Shown: in pieces, positions 17,330 to 23,078 of the stretch
Layout of the letters: every line of letters starts with the position of its first letter
Position numbering within the stretch: the stretch's first letter is position 1
DNA from: UBA9732 sp963599445
GTDB lineage: Bacteria; Spirochaetota; Spirochaetia; Sphaerochaetales; Sphaerochaetaceae
Length of the DNA stretch: 64,000 nucleotides
Assembly: GCA_963599445.1 (NCBI GenBank)
Contig: CAVBWZ010000006.1
Coordinates: 86,791-150,790 of the forward strand
Direction of reading: 5' to 3'
The notes under the pieces: model-generated
What the model was told of the DNA's origin: nothing
What the model saw: only the letters and a program-made list of their open reading frames with translations
Databases searched by the model: none
Translations under genes and position numbers: made by a program

Positions 17330-17365
17330 TATGCCCATCCACGAATTCGAAACAGGGAGCGTATT

Positions 17366-17926
17366 ATGAAAGAAGGGAAGGTTGTGGTCGTTCTGGCCAA
17401 CGGCTTCGAGGAGATCGAGGCCATAACTCCAATCGACGTCCTGCGCCGTGCAGGTCTTGATGTCGTCGTCGCGGGCGTTGGCTCGCTTGATATAACCGGC
17501 GCACACGGTATGTCCATACGGTGCGACTGCGAGGTCTCATCCGTCTTGGCCTGTGACGTGCGTGCGGTCGTCCTCCCCGGTGGCATGCCGGGAGCCCTCA
17601 ACCTCCACGAAGACGCTTTGGTCAACAAGCTCATCCTCTCGTCATCCAAGACCGATTCCCTTGTGTGTGCAATCTGTGCAAGCCCTGCAATTGTGCTGGC
17701 TCCACTTGGAGTTCTGGCCGGCAGGAAGGCTGTGTGCTACCCCGGCATGGAGACTGGAGACAGGGACATCGGTTTTGAAAAGGGTGCATCCTGCGTGCGT
17801 GATGGCAATGTCGTGACGGCTGCGGGCCCGGGGTGTGCGTTCGATTTTGCATTCGAGATCGCCCGTGCGTTGTGCGGTGACGAGGTCGTGAAGGGTTTGA
17901 AGGAGTCCATGGTATGGGGAAGATAG
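17366..17926 (+). CDS. DJ-1/PfpI family protein (YajL-like)
   Basis: 186 residues, the usual length. The opening VVVVLANGFEEIEAITPIDVLRR is typical of DJ-1/ThiJ, with the Glu that contacts the nucleophile in FEEIE. The nucleophile elbow is VCAICASP (Cys near 103), after LPGGMPGA. Such proteins act as chaperones or glyoxalase/deglycase-like enzymes; which applies here cannot be read. The downstream DUF1846 gene begins 13 bp before this gene's end, so the pair is coupled. Confidence 0.88.
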   Translation: MKEGKVVVVLANGFEEIEAITPIDVLRRAGLDVVVAGVGSLDITGAHGMSIRCDCEVSSVLACDVRAVVLPGGMPGALNLHEDALVNKLILSSSKTDSLVCAICASPAIVLAPLGVLAGRKAVCYPGMETGDRDIGFEKGASCVRDGNVVTAAGPGCAFDFAFEIARALCGDEVVKGLKESMVWGR

Positions 17927-19428
17927 GTTTTGACAATGACAAGTATTTGAGGGAGCAGAACGAGTACATCCTTGAGCGGATGAAGAAGGTGGATGGTAAG
18001 CTGTACGTCGAGTGCGGTGGAAAGCTGCTTTTCGACTACCATGCTGCAAGGGTGCTTCCAGGCTTTGATATAAACGACAAGATGAAGGTGTTCCATTCCT
18101 TCAAAGACAAGCTTGACGTGATAATATGCATCCATGCCGGCGATATAGAGCATCGAAAGATGAGGTCTGACTTTGGAATCTCCTATGATACTGATGTCTT
18201 CAAGATGATAGACGACTTCGCCGCATGGGGCATAAAGGCCAACAAAGTGGTCATAACCCGCTACCATGGTGAAGCCAGCGTGGCTACCTTTGCTGATATG
18301 CTCCAGCGCCGTGGGGTGCTCGTCTATTTCCATAAGGAGATAATGGGCTATCCTGAGAACGTCGACATGGTGGTAAGCGACGAAGGTTATGGTGCAAACC
18401 CATACATCCCAACTGAGAAACCCGTAGTGGTGGTCACAGCCCCCGGCCCTGGAAGCGGAAAGCTTGCAACCTGCCTGTCCCAGATGTACCACGACTTCAA
18501 GGCCGGACGTAAGAGCGGCTATGCCAAATTCGAGTCATTCCCAATCTGGAACCTTCCAATAGACCATCCTGTGAACATAGCCTACGAGGCCGCCACGGCG
18601 GACATAGGAGACTACAACCAGATAGACCACTTCTACGTTTCGTCCACGGGCGAGATTGCCGTGAACTACAACCGCGACATGGAGGCGTTCCCTCTTCTGA
18701 AGAGGATCCTCAACAAGATCACTGGTGGCTCTTTGGATTACAACTCGCCAACCGATATGGGAGTGAACCGCCTAGGCTTTGGCATCATAGACGATGCCGT
18801 TGTGCGGGAAGCTGCCAATCAGGAGATAATCAGGCGCTACTATCGTGCCGCCTGCGAGTACGCTCAGGGAATTGGAACGAAGGAGACCGTTGGACGCTGC
18901 CTTTCCATAATGGAGCGCGTGGACCTCAAGTGCGAGGACAGACCTACAGTCCCCGTTGCTATGGCGGCGCTTGAGGACGCGATAGCAAAAGGCAAGGGCA
19001 AGGACGGCATAACGTGCGCCGCCTCCATACAGCTCAACGATGGACGCTTCGTGACGGGTCACAACTCCTCGTTCATGCATGCTTCCAGCGCTTTGGTCCT
19101 CAATTCCCTCAAGGTGTTGGCTGGCATAGACAAGAGCGTTGAGCTCATTCCCCACCAGGTCGTGGACTCAGTCACCGCCATGAAGAGGGATGTCCTGCGC
19201 GGGCGCGGGGTGAGTCTAAACCTTGATGAGACCTTGATCTGCCTTGCCATGAGCGCTGCCATAAACGAGGATGCCAAGAAGGCTTTGGACGAGCTGCCTC
19301 TGCTTCGAGGGTGCGAATCCCATATGAGCCACATCCCATCTGCGGGAGACTCCTCCGGTTTGAGGAAGCTTGGCATAAACGTGACGAGCGAACCCAAGTT
19401 CCCATCCTCAAATATGCTGAATTTTTAG
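17914..19428 (+). CDS. DUF1846 domain-containing protein
   Basis: 504 residues, full length for this family. GAAGGAG lies eight bases before the ATG, inside the end of the DJ-1 gene. Family phrases: GFDNDKYLREQNEYILERM, GRCLSIMERVDL, CESHMSHIPSAGDSSGLRKL and a Gly-rich segment VVVTAPGPGSGKLATCLSQMYHD that resembles a nucleotide-binding loop. The biochemical function is unestablished to my knowledge. It ends 17 bp before the operator array of nuclease gene 2. Confidence 0.88.
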   Translation: MGKIGFDNDKYLREQNEYILERMKKVDGKLYVECGGKLLFDYHAARVLPGFDINDKMKVFHSFKDKLDVIICIHAGDIEHRKMRSDFGISYDTDVFKMIDDFAAWGIKANKVVITRYHGEASVATFADMLQRRGVLVYFHKEIMGYPENVDMVVSDEGYGANPYIPTEKPVVVVTAPGPGSGKLATCLSQMYHDFKAGRKSGYAKFESFPIWNLPIDHPVNIAYEAATADIGDYNQIDHFYVSSTGEIAVNYNRDMEAFPLLKRILNKITGGSLDYNSPTDMGVNRLGFGIIDDAVVREAANQEIIRRYYRAACEYAQGIGTKETVGRCLSIMERVDLKCEDRPTVPVAMAALEDAIAKGKGKDGITCAASIQLNDGRFVTGHNSSFMHASSALVLNSLKVLAGIDKSVELIPHQVVDSVTAMKRDVLRGRGVSLNLDETLICLAMSAAINEDAKKALDELPLLRGCESHMSHIPSAGDSSGLRKLGINVTSEPKFPSSNMLNF

Positions 19429-19445
19429 GTTGTTTCTTTTGAGAC

Positions 19446-19521
19446 TGTCCAATTTTTTGTAAAAAAACAAAAATTGGACAGAAAAGTGTCCAAAAAGCTT
19501 GTGAATTCAAAAAATTGGACA
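19446..19521. promoter_or_regulatory. Double-dyad operator-like array 2, upstream of nuclease gene 2
   Basis: Dyad 1: TGTCCAATTTTT (19446-19457) with exact complement AAAAATTGGACA (19469-19480). Dyad 2: TGTCCAA (from 19487) with AAAAATTGGACA (19510-19521). Each dyad spans 35 bp, start to start 41 bp. A second array with the same sequence class and identical site offsets lies at 37775-37850. Confidence 0.8.
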
Positions 19522-19527
19522 TAGCAT
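19499..19527 (+). promoter_or_regulatory. Promoter of nuclease gene 2, probably giving a leaderless mRNA
   Basis: TTGTGA, 17 bp, TAGCAT, with the ATG six bases after the -10 and no ribosome-binding site. The -35 begins 53 bp into the array, exactly as for nuclease gene 1. Confidence 0.6.
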
Positions 19528-19533
19528 ATTCTT

Positions 19534-20343
19534 ATGCAGAAGATTAGCAACCTTGTGTTGGACATTGAAGAAAGTTCGAGGCGCCTAGAAAAGGCTATAG
19601 AGGTCTTGGAAGCAAGATTGAAAACAGCCGTCGAAGGTTCTCTCTTGGTTCGGCCTAGTGAATCTGGAAATAGATTCTTTCTCAACGCAGGCTCCAAGCA
19701 TGAGGAGTATCTAGGCAAGGACAAGAAGGCAACGATTGCCGCACTTGCCCAGAAACGCTACGACAAGGAGCTTCTTAAATTCTTCAAGCTAAAGAAATCC
19801 TCTTTGGACAAGGCTGTCAAGGATTTGGAGAAGTCTCAGGATTTGGGGGATTTCAAGGCAATGTCCAAGTCCGTGCTTGAAAAACTACCCAAGGAACTCG
19901 TAGAACTCATAGTTCCCTATGACCCTGATGCTGATTATGTGAAGAAGTGGGTCAACAGCAGCCATGGAGAGAGGGAGTCCTGGACTCGGTTCAAGACAAT
20001 GGGCGGTGAATACGTGAGGTCGAAGAGCGAGGTCATCATAGCTGACCGCCTTCGTGCAGCAGGTATTCCATACTTCTATGAGACTGCCCTGTATGCAGAC
20101 AAGCACACCCTTGTATATCCTGATTTCAAGATTCTCAACAGGAGAACATTGCAACAGTACTACTGGGAGCATTTTGGAAAGATGAGCGACAACGACTATT
20201 TCTCCATAGCCCAATGGAAGCTTGAGACCTATGCGAAGCAGGGGCTGTTTCTTGGAAAGAACCTGCTGTTTACATTCGAGTGTGAGGAAAGACCTCTCAG
20301 TATTGAATATGTAGACATTCTTATAAACGAGTATCTTCTTTGA
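19534..20343 (+). CDS. PD-(D/E)XK nuclease-like protein (paralogue 2)
   Basis: 269 residues, clearly paralogous to the protein at 7992. Shared landmarks: YLGKDKKATIAALAQKRYD near 70, YVRSKSEVIIADRL near 165, YPDFKILNRRT, YYWEHFGKM, and a late helix with Lys (QWKLETYAKQG). The order Glu, Asp, Glu with a displaced Lys fits a PD-(D/E)XK fold. Outside these blocks identity is low, so the duplication is old, or the two arrived separately. There is no methyltransferase, integrase or helicase nearby that would place it in a known restriction or mobile system. It stands alone between DUF1846 and a convergent rubredoxin gene. Confidence 0.7.
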   Translation: MQKISNLVLDIEESSRRLEKAIEVLEARLKTAVEGSLLVRPSESGNRFFLNAGSKHEEYLGKDKKATIAALAQKRYDKELLKFFKLKKSSLDKAVKDLEKSQDLGDFKAMSKSVLEKLPKELVELIVPYDPDADYVKKWVNSSHGERESWTRFKTMGGEYVRSKSEVIIADRLRAAGIPYFYETALYADKHTLVYPDFKILNRRTLQQYYWEHFGKMSDNDYFSIAQWKLETYAKQGLFLGKNLLFTFECEERPLSIEYVDILINEYLL

Positions 20344-20418
20344 TTGCAATAAGTTGTGTATTGCTTGTGCATAACTTCAAGCTACGAGGGCAAAAACAAG
20401 AAAAGGAGGGCTGAAATA

Positions 20419-20428
20419 CCCCCCCCCC
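20419..20428. repeat. C10 homopolymer between convergent genes
   Basis: Ten consecutive C, 75 bp beyond nuclease gene 2 and about 70 bp beyond the rubredoxin stop. Not inside a supported gene; could sit in either 3' untranslated region. Confidence 0.9.
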
Positions 20429-20499
20429 GGTTACTTCAAATGTACAAATACTTTACCATCAAGCGATTTTCGATTGAAATTCAACTTATGAGAGGCTGT

Positions 20500-20664
20500 C
20501 TATTTCTTGCCAATCTCTCTGAAGTTGTCCTTGCCAGCACCGCACAACGGGCAGGAAAAATCCTCAGGAACCTTGTCCCAGGATGTGTTTGAATCGATAC
20601 CGGCGAAGGGGTAGCCCTTTTCTTCGTCGTATTCCCAACCACAGACATTGCAGATGTGTCTCAT
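20500..20664 (-). CDS. Rubredoxin
   Basis: Short gene of 54 residues beginning MRHICNVCGWEYDEEKGYP and ending CGAGKDNFREIGKK. The two CxxC pairs, CNVC near residue 5 and CPLC near 38, are the four iron ligands, and the spacing and aromatic residues (W, Y, F) are those of classical rubredoxins. GGAG lies eight bases before the ATG. Rubredoxin passes electrons to oxygen- and peroxide-detoxifying enzymes in anaerobes. It is divergent from a Crp/Fnr-type regulator, which may control it. Confidence 0.93.
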   Translation of the reverse strand: MRHICNVCGWEYDEEKGYPFAGIDSNTSWDKVPEDFSCPLCGAGKDNFREIGKK

Positions 20665-20790
20665 CCAAAGGTCTCCAAATCATTGAATTCCTACTTTACC
20701 CAACCCCATTGTATAGCTAAAATCCTAAAAGAAGGATGTTGTTATACGAACTTTTTAAACCGGCACGTAGGAATTAGGTGAAATTTTACA

Positions 20791-20818
20791 TTGATTTGAC
20801 GTTGCTACGCAATATGAT
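20791..20818 (+). promoter_or_regulatory. Promoter for the Crp/Fnr-type regulator
   Basis: TTGATT, 16 bp, TATGAT, ending 29 bp before the ATG at 20848. Upstream, the sequence TGTTGTTATACGAAC (20737-20751) shares the half-site TGTTGT with the palindrome ahead of the pilin gene. Confidence 0.5.
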
Positions 20819-20847
20819 TGATGCGGAAAAATTTGGAGGAGTCCCAA

Positions 20848-21513
20848 ATGGTACAAGGATTGACCAACACTCAGCTGTTCAGCGGAATAGAGGAAGAGCG
20901 GATACAGCCCATGCTCAAGTGCTTGAAGGCAAGTATCAGGACATACAAGAAAGGAGCCTTGATTTTCCCAGAAGGGTTTCCAATCAAGGAAGTCGGGATT
21001 GTGTTGTCTGGAAGTGTTCTGATGGAGTTCTGCGATGCCTTGGGTACAAACCATATAGTAAGGGACGTTCGAACCGGCGGTTCCTTTGGTGAGGAGTATG
21101 CCTGTGGTGCGAAAAGTCCGCTGCTGCTTACAGTCCGGGCTGGAAAGGATTCCCGCATCATGTTCGTTGAGGCGGCTTCCATTCTAAGGCGGTGCAAGAA
21201 CGAATGCGAGTGCCATCAGAAGATGATAGAGAACCTTGTCTTCGTGTCGGTCACCAGAAGTCTCCAGCTTCTCAGAAAGATAATCCATTCAAGTCCCAAG
21301 ACCATAAGGGAGCGCCTACTGTCATACTTCTCCGAGCAGATAAAGGTGGCAGGAAGCTACACCTTTGACCTGAAATACAATCGCCAGCAGATAGCCGATT
21401 ATCTCAATGCCGATCGTTCTGCGCTCTGCAACGAGCTGTCAAAGATGCAGAAGGAAGGTCTCATAACATACAATAAAAACCACATAACGGTTCATGTAAC
21501 AAGTGAAATGTAA
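20848..21513 (+). CDS. Crp/Fnr-family transcriptional regulator
   Basis: 221 residues from the ATG at 20848, which has GGAGGAG seven bases upstream (an ATG 10 codons earlier lacks it). The N-terminal cyclic-nucleotide-binding-like beta-roll (about 10-120) contains GALIFPEGFPIKEVGIVLSGSV. The C-terminal winged helix is at 150-221, with recognition helix NRQQIADYLNADRSALCNEL. Cys residues are scattered (CKNECEC near 120) but not in the Fnr N-terminal Fe-S pattern. It lies between divergent rubredoxin and the pilus genes and is a candidate regulator of both. Confidence 0.9.
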   Translation: MVQGLTNTQLFSGIEEERIQPMLKCLKASIRTYKKGALIFPEGFPIKEVGIVLSGSVLMEFCDALGTNHIVRDVRTGGSFGEEYACGAKSPLLLTVRAGKDSRIMFVEAASILRRCKNECECHQKMIENLVFVSVTRSLQLLRKIIHSSPKTIRERLLSYFSEQIKVAGSYTFDLKYNRQQIADYLNADRSALCNELSKMQKEGLITYNKNHITVHVTSEM

Positions 21514-21556
21514 AAGACTTGTAAAATTCAAATTTTTTTGAAATAAAATTTTCATA

Positions 21557-21586
21557 TGTTGTATCTACAACAGAATCCCGTATTCT
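21557..21586 (+). promoter_or_regulatory. Pilin promoter with a palindrome over the -35
   Basis: TTGTAT (21559-21564), 16 bp, TATTCT (21581-21586). The perfect palindrome TGTTGTATCTACAACA (21557-21572) covers the -35, as expected of a repressor or regulator site. Confidence 0.5.
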
Positions 21587-21637
21587 CAATACTGTATTTT
21601 GCCAAAGGAATTTTTCAAAAACAGGAGATTTGGGAAT

Positions 21638-22207
21638 ATGAAGAGAGCACTTTTGATCTTTTTTGTTTTGGTTGCCGCTGTAGGCACATGTTTTGCTGCA
21701 ACTGGTGATGTTATTCATCTTACCACGAAAATCGCAGAAGTCGTGCCCAGTTTCAAGATGTACAGCGGTGAAACACTTGCCAAGCCTGAGGCTGATAATG
21801 TTTCTATTGGCGTTCCAAACCCATCTGAGCAAAATGTTGAATTGCCAATTTCAATTCATCACGTTGGTTCTTCCGTTGTTGATGGTGTATCTACTGATGT
21901 GGATTACATTAGAAGCGCAGGTACGTACAAGCTCACGATTACGGCTTCTGCATTGGCAATGGCTGGTACCGACCAGACCACAGATGTGCCTACTGTATCT
22001 GATTTCGATGGAAAAACCAAAGTCGACTACTATACCATTTCTAATAACACTGGAACTAATAACGTTGTTGTTTTTACAGTCGATTATGATGGTGAAAAGA
22101 CTGCTGCAGGCGAGATTGCTACTTGGAAATATACTTGGACAAAAAAGGAATCTTTGGCTGCTGGTACATACACGGGGACAATAAAGCTTGAGTTTGAGAC
22201 AACATAA
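21638..22207 (+). CDS. Chaperone-usher pilus major subunit (pilin-like)
   Basis: 189 residues from the ATG at 21638. The signal peptide MKRALLIFFVLVAAVGTCFA ends before ATGD. The mature protein is beta-strand-rich and ends AAGTYTGTIKLEFETT, the kind of terminal strand found in fimbrial and spore-coat-U-like subunits. No Cys remains in the mature part. It is first of three genes with a PapD-like chaperone and an usher. A strong hairpin directly after the stop would allow more subunit than chaperone/usher to be made. The assignment depends mainly on the two downstream genes. Confidence 0.65.
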   Translation: MKRALLIFFVLVAAVGTCFAATGDVIHLTTKIAEVVPSFKMYSGETLAKPEADNVSIGVPNPSEQNVELPISIHHVGSSVVDGVSTDVDYIRSAGTYKLTITASALAMAGTDQTTDVPTVSDFDGKTKVDYYTISNNTGTNNVVVFTVDYDGEKTAAGEIATWKYTWTKKESLAAGTYTGTIKLEFETT

Positions 22208-22229
22208 GCTTTTGGTTCAGCAGTTATTC

Positions 22230-22258
22230 CAAGTCACCTGCGGGAGCAGGTGGCTTTT
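22230..22258 (+). terminator. Hairpin between the pilin and chaperone genes (partial terminator)
   Basis: Eleven-base stem AAGTCACCTGC with GCAGGTGGCTT (one G-T pair), GGGA loop, then TTTT. It probably attenuates transcription into chaperone and usher. Confidence 0.75.
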
Positions 22259-22294
22259 GTCGTAAGTATGGGTTTGTTCGTAGATATTAGGTAA

Positions 22295-23044
22295 ATGGCA
22301 GTGAAGAAGACAATTGCAACAATCATTTTGACGGTGTGTGTCGTCTGCGCGGTGTATGCGTTTCAGTTTTCACCGTTGGAGCAGACGTTTGGAGCCAGTG
22401 GGGTGGACACGCAGAAGACATACACGATTGTAAACGATTCAGATGAAGACATAGCCGTAAGGATATCGGTCTTGGAGAGGGATATGGACGAGTTTGGCAA
22501 TGAGGTGCGTTCTGAGACCTCGTCAAGCGAGTTCCTGCTGACGCCTTCCCAGGTGATTGTGCGTGCGCAGTCGGCGTATGTCGTGCGTGTGCGCTATCGT
22601 GGACCAAGCGTCGTGACAAGCGAGAAGGCCTATCGTCTTGTGGCTGAGCAGATTCCGTATTCAACCGGCTCGTCTCAGGATAGTTCAAGCATGTTCAACT
22701 TTCTATATGTCTATGTCACAAGCCTTTATGTGTCGCCATCGAGGGAGCAGGTCTCCGTTGGTGTGGATAGCGTGACAGCTTGCATGGATGATGAAGGCAA
22801 CCCCGTCTTGGACGTGACGATTCGCAACAGCGGCAACGTTCACCAGATCCTTTCTGGTGCCAAACTGACCGTAACGGACGCCACTGGTGCAAGTGTGACG
22901 CTTTCAGGTTCCGAGGCGCTTTCCGGTATAGACTCCATGAACATCCTTGCGAAGAAGACCGTCACCAAGACGATTGCGTGGCCTACAGGCCTTTCCTTCG
23001 TAGAGGGTGGAACCTACAGGGTTTCATTCAGCTACGACAAATAG
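22295..23044 (+). CDS. Periplasmic pilus chaperone (PapD-like)
   Basis: 249 residues. Signal peptide (TIILTVCVVCAVYAF) followed by an immunoglobulin-like domain: KTYTIVNDSDEDIAVRISVLER, then LTPSQVIVRAQSAYVVRVRYRG, whose basic/aromatic strand corresponds to the G1/F1 region of PapD that binds subunits. A second domain begins near 145 (VSVGVDSVTACMDDEGNPVLDVTIRNSGN). Such chaperones hold subunits by donor-strand complementation in the periplasm and hand them to the usher encoded next. No strong ribosome-binding site is seen before the ATG. Confidence 0.75.
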   Translation: MAVKKTIATIILTVCVVCAVYAFQFSPLEQTFGASGVDTQKTYTIVNDSDEDIAVRISVLERDMDEFGNEVRSETSSSEFLLTPSQVIVRAQSAYVVRVRYRGPSVVTSEKAYRLVAEQIPYSTGSSQDSSSMFNFLYVYVTSLYVSPSREQVSVGVDSVTACMDDEGNPVLDVTIRNSGNVHQILSGAKLTVTDATGASVTLSGSEALSGIDSMNILAKKTVTKTIAWPTGLSFVEGGTYRVSFSYDK

Positions 23045-23078
23045 GTGTAGATTCCAGTTTTCTCTTTTTCAATTTGCT

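Noticed and set aside
20356..20592. Small plus-strand open frame crossing the C10 tract
   Set aside because: Runs antisense through the rubredoxin gene, has no ribosome-binding site and no signal or domain.
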